A model generated the notes under the pieces. The model had not been told where the DNA came from and did not search any database. It saw only the letters and a program-made list of their open reading frames with translations. Below, piece after piece: positions 45,401 to 56,595 of a stretch of 64,000 nt of DNA; the stretch's first letter is position 1, and every line of letters begins with the position of its first letter. Source of the stretch: Gari tellinella (Eukaryota; Mollusca; Bivalvia; Cardiida; Psammobiidae); the NCBI GenBank assembly GCA_922989275.2, contig OV277858.1:4340001-4404000 (forward strand). The letters run 5' to 3'. The position numbers and the translations under genes are program-made.

Positions 45401-47130
45401 ACTTTATAGAGAGGTTTTATTGTATTATTGGTTTCTAGTCTTCGAAGAAGACACGTTTACGGGATTGAAAAAAAAAATGGCTATCCCGAGTTTTATAACC
45501 CTCCCCCCCCCCTTTTAACTCTCGTGTTGGGTCGAAACAATTATGACCGAATACGAGTGACATTTTTAATCTCTTCCTGTATGATTTTCAATAAACTTAG
45601 ACTGTGAGCTAAAACACAATATACGTATACTTTTTTATCCTTCAACCTTTTTTTTGGCAACCTGACTATAGACTTTAGTTTCAGTTTCGGGTTTTAAGAG
45701 TAGGCTATTTACATGTATATTATATTTCATTATGAATTCGAAATATGACTGTAAAAATATGACTCCAAAAAGGTTTCTACAGTTAAAAATGCACACGTGT
45801 ATGAACGAGTAAGCTGTTGCATATCTTTTCTTGATAATTTTCACCTAAAGCGATTCAGGGACTCCAACTCATACAGGTAGCGTCCACGACGATGCCTCGC
45901 AATCCGCGGTGATGCCATCGCAATCCGCAAAAGTGTCCGTGCTGGGAGCGTGGACTTTTTAGACATTGCGAGACTTGCACTGTACCCAAGCTTGACAAGA
46001 GGAGGATATCAACGGATTATTTTACTCTTTTCTTACAAGCGATGTTGACAAAATAGTTGTTCTGGTCAGATACACTTATGTTTGATTCTTCTACTGTCTC
46101 ACTGCCATTCTATGTATTGCACCAAACTCTGGCCGCGAGAGCCGGGGTCACATAAACGAGTATAATATTCCTGCTCACACTATGTTGTATGACCTAACTG
46201 TCCTGGAAACCATTCCAGTCGTGCACGCTTTAACTCGAAGTGATTGACATCCTTCTTCCCTAGCCAAAGCAAAAAGACTGCATAAAATGTTTTTGCAGAG
46301 CATCATGGAATGCTGCAAAGCTTTGTAAAGATAAATTTTCAAAAAATAAATGCTAACGATTTATCTGATAAAAAGTACAATATGGAACACTTTGACTCGT
46401 TACACAAGTGTCAATTTCGTCTTTTTCTCGAGTCCCATTCTTCAGAGTCAGTCACAACAAGTGATGCACTATCATTATATGTGAAGCGTTCACATTTCCA
46501 GAATTAGAGTAGAGTGAATATCAATGGCTTTCCATCTTAACACAAATACTAGGAACTGTATACGATATTTTGAATGCAGTATGTCAGTTATAACTAACCA
46601 AGAGTAACTACAGTAGTTACAACTGTATTCCTTTAAACCATGTTTGTTCCAAAACAATGATGTCCATAGTAAACAAATTGAGACCAGATTAGACACCAGT
46701 TTTATCAATCTCCAAAATATTTGCCACTAAGATTTTAATACAAAGTCAAAGTTTCCAAAAGGAGGTATTTCCAACATTTATTGAACTGCGCAAGCATTTA
46801 CTTCCGTTTAAATAGGAAAGAAAACAGTTTCCCACTGTAACATATAAGATAGTAGTTTAAGTAGATCATGATGCATTGTAAATAGTATTCAACTTACTTG
46901 AAATGCTAAAATGCTCCTTATCGGTCAATTTCGCTAGGGTTATTTTGTACCTATGTACAATGTATAACTGCTTTATACATGTACTTTGCATACATAAGAA
47001 CCATTGGCTCCATAGCACAATAGTTGGGTATCGCCCGGGTACCTCTATATCTTCTTCTCTCTCTCTGTGTGATGTCCAATTAGCCAAATTAGCCCAAAGT
47101 TAGCAAATTTTGACAAAATTAAACCAACCT
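45401..47130. other. Non-coding; half of a family B stem at 46670-46703
   Basis: AT-rich with a C-run near 45505. The short open frames around 45635, 46310, 46490 and 46866-47103 are unsupported. A lone left B arm (AAACAAATTGAGACCAGATT) lies at about 46673. Confidence 0.5.
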
Positions 47131-47805
47131 GATTTTAACTTTGGTTACCATGGCAACAAAATGTCTGCATGAAATCATTTTTAAAGTGATTGACTCAGAA
47201 CAATGTCTTGTACAGTTGGTTTTTATCAGCCATGTAGTTTAGGAGAGGAAAATGTATTGTGTATTTGATCCCAAAAGAACTGCATAGAATAACGAAAATC
47301 AGCTTTTTGGTGGTCATTTTGTGTTGTTTTTCCCATGTTTGGCCTTAAACTTCATAGGAGAGGGAGACAGGCAACAAACTGAATTCAAACCACTTTAATT
47401 ATGGTTAAATGGAGGTCTGTTATATATTAATAAAATATCTTAGCTTTGGCATTTAATGATTTTTTTTACAAGATTTTTTTTTATTTTTTTTAAGATTTCT
47501 TTTTTACTATGGTTGCCATGGAAACCAGACATTTTCATGTTATCAATTTTTTATGGAGAATCACTCCAGGAACATTCCTGTAAATATTTGCTGTGTTAAA
47601 CGATATAGGTTAGGTGAAGCAGATGTATTAAGTTTATTTGATCCCAAAAAGGCCGGATATAATAGCGAGAAATAGCGTTTTCGCGGCCGTTTTGTTTTTT
47701 ACCATTTTTGGGCTTTCAAGGCGCCGGAGAGGGTGACAGGCACCCTAAATGAATTCAGCACACATTAATTATGATAAAAGGGTGGCCTGTCAACTTTTCC
47801 CCCAA
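47131..47805. repeat. Diverged ~370-bp tandem duplication
   Basis: Two units (47131-47430 and 47507-47805) share TGGTTACCATGGCAAC / TGGTTGCCATGGAAAC, TTTGATCCCAAAA, GAGAGGGNGACAGGCA and TTAATTATG blocks in the same order. Confidence 0.7.
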
Positions 47806-47882
47806 AATGCCTCTAACATGTTTTTGGAGCATATTTCTGAGAATTTCGACCAGTCTAATACACTTATGAAATCAATTCATTA

Positions 47883-48440
47883 AACCCTTTAACCTCATAG
47901 CAATAACCCCAAAGGTGTATCTGTCAGGGATATAGATAAGAGACATTTGGCTATCTATAGCCAGTATCTGTCTGATAAGAGTACACACTCTCACCAATAC
48001 ACCTAATTGGAAATATTGGAAAATTAGCGTGAATTTGACACCTGTCATTTTCAATCCCTATTAAATGCCTTTTTGCTTAAATATTGCATAATAGTGTAAA
48101 TGTCAATTTTGGATAAAATTTAATTCCCTTTCTAACGGTATTATTCTGATACAATTTGAACTATGAATAAGTAGAATGTCACTGGGTTAAAACGATACAA
48201 GTCAATATATTTCCAATCCTTTTTATTACTGACACTTAGATTTATGGTACCTGTTATTTTCAAGCCCTTATAACTGCTTTTTTGCTTCACCAAATTATAA
48301 CAGTGTAGATGTAAGTTTGTAGACAATTAAATGTCCTTTCTAACTGTGTAATTTTCATACAATTTTAAGTTTGAATAAGTTGCATGCAATTGGGTGAAAA
48401 AGATACAAGTCAATATATTTCCAATATATTTTTACTTAGA
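47883..48440. repeat. Lone family A terminus and a ~204-bp tandem duplication
   Basis: 47881-47902 reads like a left family A end (TAAACCCTTTAACCTCATAG). Then two units at 48047-48220 and 48252-48430 share CCTTTCTAAC, GAATAAGT and a 20-base GATACAAGTCAATATATTTC block. Confidence 0.65.
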
Positions 48441-48529
48441 TTTATGTTACTATGGTAAGTATATATACCGCATGGAGTAACGATTTACCTGCTGTCTACA
48501 ATAGAATACAATATAATAGCATTTCAAAA

Positions 48530-49640
48530 CAACTAAGATCCAGATAATACGCCGAGTAACTCGGAGTCCGATATGGATCTAAGCATTGATACAGCTCAGA
48601 TTCTCAGTAACTCGGAGTCTGATCTGGATTAAAGCAATGATTAGCTCAGATACTTAGTAACTCGGAGTCTGATTTGCATTTTATGAATAAAATATTCCTT
48701 TGGTATAAATTCAGACAGATTGGATCCCGATCACAATGTTGAGTGACTCGGCGTCACAACTGTTTGATATCTATTAGACTTTTTTCACGTGAATTCCTAC
48801 GCAATCAGTTTGAATTTTGATCAGACGCCATGTAGATCGGCACTGCATCAGGATCCAAACTGTTTGACATCTAAGAAAACATTCAATTATTTTGCATTAT
48901 AGTTTTACAAAAGCGATTTGGATGAAGATGAGAGGCCGAGTTGCTCGCCATCTGATCAAGATCTAAACAGATTTACATTATATGAAGAAATAATCCTTTG
49001 GAGAAAAAAAAACCCGGTAAATTCAGACAGTTTGGATCCCGATCATAATGTTGAGTGACTCGGCGTCATAACTGTTTGATATCTATTAGACTTTTTTTTC
49101 ACGTGGATTCCTACGCAATCAGTTTGAATTTTGATCAGACGCCGTGTAGATCGGCACTGCATCAGGATCCAAACTGTTTGACATCTTAGAACACATTCAA
49201 TTATTTTTTTTTATTATAGTTTTACAAAAGCGATTTGGATGAAAATGAGAGGCCGAGTAGCTCGCCATCTGATCAAGATCTAAACAGATTTACATTTTAT
49301 GAAGAAATATTCCATTGATATAAATTCAGACAGTTTGGATCCCGATCACAATGTTGAGTGACTCTGCGTCGTAACTGTTTGATATCTATTAGAATTTTTT
49401 TCTCACGTGAATTCCTACGCAATCAGTTTGAATCTTGATCAGACACTGTGTAGATCGGCTCTGCATCAGGATCCAAACTGTTTGACACCTTTGCATTATT
49501 CAATGTTTACTTTCTTTCTAGTTTTACACACATTTGATGTAGATGAGACGCCGAGTAGCTGGATTCTCATCAGGATCCAAAATGATTCACAGTTTAGTTT
49601 ATCGTTTCTTTTTTACAGTTTGGATCAAGATTAGAATCCG
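48530..49640. repeat. Family B tandem array with ~305-bp higher-order units
   Basis: Three smaller hairpins at 48530-48680 (AACTCGGAGTCTGAT repeated), then higher-order units starting near 48712, 49020 and 49325. Each unit holds three stems: CAGTTTGGATCCCGATCA..., CAGTTTGAATTTTGATCAGA... and a GATTTGGATGAA.ATGAGAGG stem. The last unit is cut near 49640. Confidence 0.85.
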
Positions 49641-50705
49641 AGTTGCCAGATGGGACAGTAAAACTTTGTCACAGACCTGCAGATGTGATTTTCTTGATTG
49701 GTTAATTAGTTGATTGATATTTCTGTCTACCGCCTAGGATTATACTTACTTTTGATGAGCCGAAGCTTTATTTATCCCCGAAACTTTATTACCCCGCTTC
49801 CGGTGTGTCACGCAACGGTCAAGCGGCATCCCCCTGTGATATTTTTGTAGATAGCATGCATGTGGAGCGTGCTCTATGGAATTCCGCGATTCCATTGGTT
49901 AACTATATTTAGATGTTGACCTCAGGAACAGTTAGAAACTTTCTGCATATTTCATAAGTTGACATAGATCGTACTTTCCGAAAAGTGACGAGTAGTGCGT
50001 GCAGTATCATATGCACGTCTTACGGAGATCACCGATCAACAATAGGTCACACCCAATGACCTAAGCCTCGTTTTATGAAATTATTTGTGTAGCAACCCTA
50101 TAATTAGATTTAGGATTTCGGAAGATATTTGAACACACTTTAAATGTGTAGACACCCGGACAGTAAAATGTCAGTAGAAGAATGAGATTTTAGCCGCTAA
50201 ATAGACGACTCGCTCTAACCCGCTCTCATCAGGTAATTGATAACCCGCGGAAAGCCGCGCTTATCAGGGAATGGATAAAGTCGCGCTTTTACGGGCTCAT
50301 AAGGTAATAATGAAACACGCACTGACACGCGCGCATAAGGGAAAGGGTTAAATTACAATTTTGCAAATATATAATGATTTATGTCAAGGACGGTGTAAGT
50401 TTCCACTGAGAAAATCTATGTTTAGCTCATGTAACCTACATATGCAACAGATTGGAATCATTTGAACAAAATATATAAAAGGCATCTAGAAGTGTCACTA
50501 TGCCAAATATCAAAGTTCTGACCGTATTAGTTTCAGAGAAGAAGATATTTTTAAAAAAAAATCACTATATAATTGAAGGGATCATTGCAAGATGGTACCT
50601 AAGTCCATTTTCTTAAAAGTGGAGAAAATCGCATATTTGTGAAATTTTGGGTTAAGTGTGAAACAATTTAAACTATTTCAAACATTAATGAGATGCCATT
50701 TACAT
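49641..50705. other. Non-coding stretch
   Basis: No gene. A lone AAAGGGTTAAA at about 50342 resembles a right family A/B terminus without a partner. At about 50706 it runs directly into the truncated LTR of element 3. Confidence 0.5.
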
Positions 50706-51076
50706 GTAAAGCTACAACTGATCACATGATCTTCAAGAAATTCTATGATTGTTCAATACCTTTCTAGAAAGGTAAAACTGTGTATATATAGAGATTAAAA
50801 TTCACTGCTTCATCTTGGATCTTTAGACAGTCATCAGTGTACTAGACGTTTACTTGCTAATAGTTTGGATGCAGATAAAATCTCTGGATAATTGAAAGTG
50901 TGGGAAATTTGAATTAAAAGTGCAGTGTTTTATTATTCAAAAGGACAGGATTTAGGATAGTTTTAGGACTTTGATTAATAGGTATTTACGTGTTTCTTCA
51001 ACTTGTAGATTTGTTTTTATAAAGTTTGTAAAGTTTGTTGCTGGCTTTGTCTTTCTGTTGCGCCTGGCTCGTAACA
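50706..51076 (+). repeat. 5' LTR of element 3, truncated
   Basis: Matches 55709-56070 of the right LTR. It starts abruptly inside the LTR, and the poly(A) signal AATAAA is TATAAA here (about 51017). It ends CTCGTAACA. Confidence 0.9.
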
Positions 51077-51081
51077 GAAAG

Positions 51082-51099
51082 TGGGGGCTCGTCCGGGAT
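51082..51099 (+). promoter_or_regulatory. Primer-binding site, tRNA-Pro type
   Basis: Identical 18 bases to the site in element 2 (18917-18934), 5 bases after the LTR. Confidence 0.88.
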
Positions 51100-51202
51100 A
51101 CGAAAGTTTTTTACAGGTCTTATATCTTTTTCTTACATACATATATTTTACTGTTTTTGTAAATTTACTATTTTAACTGTTTGAAGCCAGCAGCAAGCTA
51201 TC

Positions 51203-52434
51203 ATGTCATTCAATTTAGATCAGTTTGTGGCGGACCCTTCCCAGGAGGACTTTAATCTAGCTAAGAAAACTGATTTGCTCAATCTTGCAAAGCATTATAA
51301 TGTCTCAGAAGTTAAATCTTCTATGAGAAAACAGGAAATATATAACATGTTAATTCAATATCTTGTAGATGAAGAGATATTTGAAGAGAGTGCACTTTCT
51401 CTCATTCAGCAAGCTGAACGTGACATCAGATTCAGGGAGCTTGAACTGAAGTATCAGTTAGAAAGAGAGAAAATGGACTTAGAAATACAAGAAAAAGAAA
51501 AAGAAAGACAAGTGGAAAGAGAGAAAATGGACATAGAAATACAAGAAAAAGAAAAAGAAAGACAAATAGAAATAGAAAAACAAAAACTCGAATTGGAAAA
51601 AGAAAAAGAAATTGAAATGGGGAAACAAAAGATAGAGATAGAAAAACAGAAACTGGAATATGATTTAAAAATGAAAGAGCTACAACTTCGTGAAAAAGAT
51701 AGATCATTTGACTATAGACCAGATGTTCATTTCGATGTTACAAAAAACATTAAGATTGTTCCTCCATTTCAAGAGAAAGAAGTTGACAAATATTTCCTTC
51801 ACTTTGAGAAAGTTGCTGAAAATTTGAAATGGCCTAAAGAGCATTAGGTTTTACTTTTACAGAGTGTATTAATAGGTAAAGCTCGAGAAATTTACACACA
51901 GCTCACAGTTGAGCAAAGCTCTGACTATGACACAGTTAAAGAGCTTATTCTCAAATGTTATGAGCTAGTTCCAGAGGCTTACAGGCAGAAATTGAGAAAC
52001 TGTAGGAAGGAAAGTGGTCAAACTCATGTAGAATTTGCTAGATCAAAAGAACAGTTGTTTGACAGGTGGTGTGAATCAAAGAAAATAGACAAAAAATATG
52101 AAAAGCTCAGACAACTTATGATCGTAGAAGAATTCAAAAGTTGTATTCAATATGACATAAAAACATTTCTAGATGAAAAGCAAGTAGAAACGTTAGAAAA
52201 GGCAGCTCGCTTGGCCGATGACTATGCTCTTACCCACAAAGTGTCATTTGTAACCAAACAAAAGCCTAATTTGACCCACACAAATTTCAAAGCATCTTCG
52301 AACAGTCCAAACAATCAGTCTAGTGCATCTAAACCAAGACCATCAATGAAGTCAAAGGGCAAAATTCCTTATCTCAGCGCATATCTTGCAATTATTGTAA
52401 AAAACCTGGTCACCTTGTATCAGAATGCTTTTCC
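51203..52434 (+). pseudogene. gag of element 3
   Basis: Starts at ATG 51203 and is nearly collinear with element 2 gag: a SAP-like N-terminus, then a longer coiled coil in which 18-residue charged units are followed by EIEKQKLELEKEKEIEMGKQ-like repeats. An in-frame TAG at 51845-51847 replaces a Trp codon kept in element 2. The SCAN-like capsid region (51990-52240, ending ARLADDYALTHKVSF) is open here. A one-base loss near 52345 shifts the frame just before the CCHC knuckle at 52387-52428. This is the better preserved gag of the two, with one nonsense codon and one frameshift. Confidence 0.87.
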
Positions 52435-53921
52435 TTGAAAAGAAAGCAACAATATCGTGATGAGACTAAACCTACAGGTCTCACCACTCTTAGGCTGAAA
52501 CCACAGTATTGTATTGAAAGCAATACCATTGCTAAGGTCATAGAACCGAATTTTGATTCTGTTATGGAGATTTATGAACCATTCCTGTCGGAAGGTTTTG
52601 TGTCACTTTCGGGTGATACTTGTGTACCTACCCCTATTAAGATTTTAAGAGACACTGGAGCTTCTCAATCTCTTATTTTAGCAGATGTTCTGCCTTTCTC
52701 TGAGAAGTCTTCTTCTGGATTAAGTGTCATTATCCAGGGCGTAGAGTGTGAAAAGATTAATGTCCCTCTCCATAATGTTCATTTGTCCTCAGATATGGTT
52801 ACTGGACCAGTGACTGTTGGTATAAGACCTTCCTTACCATTTAAAGGTGTCCATTTGTTGCTAGGTAATGACTTAGCTGGAGATAAGGTTGTGGTTAATC
52901 CACTTGTAACTGACACACCTAATCAGGCTGTGAGGATCTTTTGACAATCATGTGTGCTGCAATCCGCTTCCCTGAAGCAATTCTTTTAAGGAATATCAAG
53001 ACCAAAACAATTGTCAAGGCTCTTGTGAAATTTTTCACATTTGTTGGTCTTCCAAAATCTGTTCAATCAGATCAAGGTTCCAATTTCATGTCTGGTATTT
53101 TTCAACAGGTTATGCATGAATTAGGAATAAAACAGTACAACTCTTCTGCTTATCATCCAGAAAGTCAAGGTGCATTAGAAAGGTTTCACCAGACTTTGAA
53201 AAACATGATAAGGTCTTACTGATTTGGCACTGAAAAGGACTGGGATGAGGGCATACATTTACTTTTGTTTGCTATCAGAGAATCAGTTCAAGAGTCTCTT
53301 GGCTTTAGTCCGTTTGAATTGGTGTTTGGACACACTGTTTGTGGACCTCTGAAAGTATTAAAGGAGAAATTTCTTTCTGAGGATGAAACTTCACTGAATT
53401 TACTTCAGTATGTTTCTGACTTCAGAAACAAATTGTCAAAGGCATGTGAACTGGCTCAATCTAATCTTAAGGCTACTCAAAATAATATGAAAACAAGATC
53501 TGGTATCATTTCTAAAGAGAGAAGTTTTCAACCGGGAGATAAAGTTCTTGCTCTTCTACCAGTACCTGAAAAGCCTTTGCAAGCTAGATATTTTGGTCCA
53601 TATACAGTTGACAAAAAAGTCAGTGACTTAAACTACATAATAAATACTCCTGGGAGGCGCAAACAAACTCAAATGTGTCATGTAAACATGTTGAAGAAAT
53701 ACATTGACAGATACAGGTCTATTGCTAAACCTGTAACGACTGTTAACATACAGGAACAGTGTGTGCAAGAGTCAGGGTCTACACCTTTTGACAGTTTTGA
53801 AAATTCTGATCCTACTCCATCTAAATTACAAAATTCAGATATTTTGAAAAATCTGGACCAGAAACTTTCACACTTGGATCCGCAACAAAGAAAAGAGATA
53901 ACACAACTAATTCATGAATAA
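52435..53921 (+). pseudogene. protease and truncated integrase of element 3
   Basis: Protease is open from 52435 to 52944, with RDTGASQSL (Asp at 52651). Near 52923 the frame jumps into the middle of integrase through a deletion. The zinc-binding domain and first catalytic Asp are missing; the second Asp (53070) and the Glu (53178) remain. TGA at 53220-53222 stands where element 2 has Cys. The open part 53265-53921 holds the GPY/F module (ARYFGPYTV) and the C-terminal tail. TAA at 53919-53921 replaces Tyr just before the RT linker. Confidence 0.88.
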
Positions 53922-55239
53922 GAACACTTATTTCCTGATATTCCCACATGGACGGATTTGATTCAACATGATGTTATTCTTGAGGACTCTAAGCCAATAA
54001 AACAGCATCCGTACAGAATGAATCCACACAAACAAGAATATCTACGGAAAGAAGTCAAGTATCTTCTAGAAAATGACTTTATTGAACCTAGTCAAAGTAA
54101 ATACAGTTCTCCATGTATACTTCTACCAAAATCTAATGAGAAATACAGAATGTGCACAGACTATCGTTAAGTGAACAAAATCAGATTCCTTTCCAATACC
54201 AAACATTGATGAATGTATTCATCGTGTTGGAAATGCAAAGTATGTTTTCAAGTTTGATCTTCTGAAAGGATTCTGGCAAGTGCCACTTACAGAGAGAGCT
54301 AAGGAAATTTAAGCCTTTGCCACACCCGATTGCTGGTACCAGTACAAAGTCATGCCATTCGGCATGAAAAATTCGCCAGCTACATTTCAGCGGCTCATTA
54401 ACAAGGTGTTGGCAGGTCTACATGATTGTGAACCTTACATAGATGACGCTGTTGTACACACAAACGAATGGAGTCCACACCTACAGACAATCAGGGAGTT
54501 CTTTGACCGGCTCACCAATGCCAAACTGACAATCAAATTGGCAAAAAGTGAATTTTGTCATGCTACTTTGACATTTCTAGGTCACGTGGTTGGCCAGGGT
54601 CAAGTGAAACCCATAGATGCTAAAGTTTTAACAATATCAGAATTTCCTGTGCCTACATGTAAAAGACAATTGATTCGCCTCTTGGGTATGGCTGGCTATT
54701 ATCACAAATTTTGTCAATTTTTTTCTAGTATCACAGAACCTCTAACAAATTTGTTAAAGAAAGGAGCAAAGTTCATTTGGAGTGAAAAATGTCAAAATGC
54801 ATTTGACACCGTGAAAAAAAACTCATGAGCACACCAGTTCTTTTGGCACCAGATTTTGAAAAAACCCTTCAAGTTGGCAGTAGATGCCAGTGACATTGGA
54901 GCAGGTGCTGTACTTCTTCAAGAAGACAATAATGGAGTTGATCATCCTATTTGTTACTTTTCAAGAAAGTGTATCAAACATCAAAGAAATTACTCAACTT
55001 TTGAAAAGGAGTGTCTCGCACTTATACTTGCAATTCAGCACTTTGAAGTTTATTTAACTTCCACAGTGACACCCATTTTTGTCTTCAGTGATCACAGCCC
55101 CCTCACTTTCTTACATAAAATGAAAAACAAAAATCAAAGAGTGTTGAGGAGGAGTTTGTTGTTACAAGAATATGACCTGGAAATCAAACACATAAAGGGT
55201 AAAGACAATCTAATTCCTGATGCTCTTTCCCGTGTGTGA
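53922..55239 (+). pseudogene. reverse transcriptase and RNase H of element 3
   Basis: Downstream of integrase. The first block, 53958-54170, has HPYRMNPHKQEYLRKEV and YRMCTDYR. After a stop and a frameshift near 54180, motif A (KFDLLKGFWQVPL) follows, with a TAA near 54310, then MPFGMKNSPATFQRL and YIDD at 54436-54447, TFLGHVVGQG and LGMAGYYHKFC. Two close, compensating frame changes lie near 54820-54855. RNase H keeps LAVDASDIGAGAVL, FEKECLAL, FSDHSPLTFL and IPDALSRV, so all four catalytic acids are visible. It ends at TGA 55237-55239. Together these are the RT-RNase H missing from element 2. Confidence 0.9.
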
Positions 55240-56070
55240 ATGACTCCAGAAAATTTGACTGTGTCATATGATTAAAGTGCAAACTTTAAAATTGCATTTT
55301 ATATACTCAACTATATCCTGTGTTTTGAATCTTGTGTAGAATAATATGCACTTGTAACAATAACATGTCTTACTCTGTTATAATTTAACTATTTTCAAAA
55401 GAAAATTTCTTGCAGAAATTGTCTTTTCTTTTAAGAGGGGAAGTGTTATCTAAACATGTTTATTCACTGAGATTGTTGTTTATTTATGATTTAAATACTT
55501 TAAAAGGCGTAAATTCTATTTTTAGAACATTTAGAAGTTTTTAGAATATTCTAGAAGATCATGAAATACAAGAGAACATCACTGAATAGTATGGAAACAT
55601 ATAGAATGTTCTAGAAGTTTATATTCACTGGTAAACAAGTTGAGTCACATGATCTTATTTTGTTGACAGAATGCCCCTGAAAGTCTATATTTAGTAATTT
55701 TATGGTAAACAACTGATCACATGATCTTCAAGAAATTCTATGATTGTTCAATACCTTTCTAGAAAGGTAAAACTGTGTATATATAGAGATTAAAATTCAC
55801 TGCTTCATCTTGGATCTTTAGACAGTCATCAGTGTATTAGACGTTTACTTGCTAATAGTTTGGATACAGATATAATCTCTGGATTATTGAAAGTGTGGGA
55901 ATTTAAATTAAAAGTGCAGTGTTTTATTATTCAAAAGGACAGGATTTAGGATAGTTTTAGGACTTTGATTAACAGGTATTTACGTGTTTCTTCAACTTGT
56001 AGATTTGTTTTAATAAAGTTTGTAAAGTTTGTTGTTGGCTTTGTCTTTCTGCTGCGCCTGGCTCGTAACA
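55240..56070 (+). repeat. Short 3' non-coding section, polypurine tract and 3' LTR of element 3
   Basis: Purine tract AAGAGGGGAAG (55433-55443) precedes the LTR at 55444-56070 (627 bp, TGTTATC...CTCGTAACA). TATA-like TGTATATATAGAG near 55785 and AATAAA at 56012-56017. Confidence 0.92.
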
Positions 56071-56595
56071 TTATTCAAATGTGTAGTATACATGTAGCAT
56101 AATTGTAAACAATATTGGAATGCGACCTATTTTAGTATAGTACATTAAGGGAATATAACTAGAGCTTAAAAACAACAATGAAATGAAACCTTTTCTAGCA
56201 TTTCAAAGTATATATAGGTATTGTGGTAGAGAGGGAACACTGTATTATTAAATGAAATGCATTTGTCCAAAATATGTTTCTATATAATTTGTACTAATTA
56301 TTTGAAAATGTATATTGCAAAAGAGAATTCTCTTGACTGCATTAGACCAAAACATGTACAAATATGCCTCTATAACTGTTAGACAAACCATGCTACAAAC
56401 ATATTCGGATTCGCAGTCTAGTATTTATAGCCATAGCACGTCTAAATATAGAATACACACATCAGCTCTATACGACCCTTCAGCGTCGCAGGGCTCAATC
56501 AACCAAAAACTGTTATTATAGTTTGTGTATGGTTATATTGATGGAACATTAATACCACACATGTTATAACGAACTGCGTACATTATAGTGGGAAA
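56071..56595. other. Non-coding region upstream of the glycosyltransferase-like gene
   Basis: AT-rich. An in-frame TGA at 56539-56541 closes the frame upstream of the ATG at 56596. No obvious TATA box position can be assigned. Confidence 0.5.

Larger units (their letters stand above)
50706..56070 (+). mobile_element. Gmr1-like Ty3/gypsy element 3
   Basis: Sister copy of element 2 with the same primer-binding site, gag, protease, integrase, RT, RNase H and polypurine tract. The left LTR lacks about the first 265 bp, and the right LTR is complete. Relative to element 2 it lost about 720 bp between protease and integrase (junction near 52923) but kept RT and RNase H. Domain order is protease, integrase, RT, RNase H. 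Because the left end is truncated there is no target duplication to check. Confidence 0.92.

Noticed and set aside
51432..51707. 91-codon minus-strand frame rich in Phe and Leu, membrane-protein-like
   Set aside because: It is the complement of the Glu/Lys-rich coiled coil of gag; the composition is an artefact.
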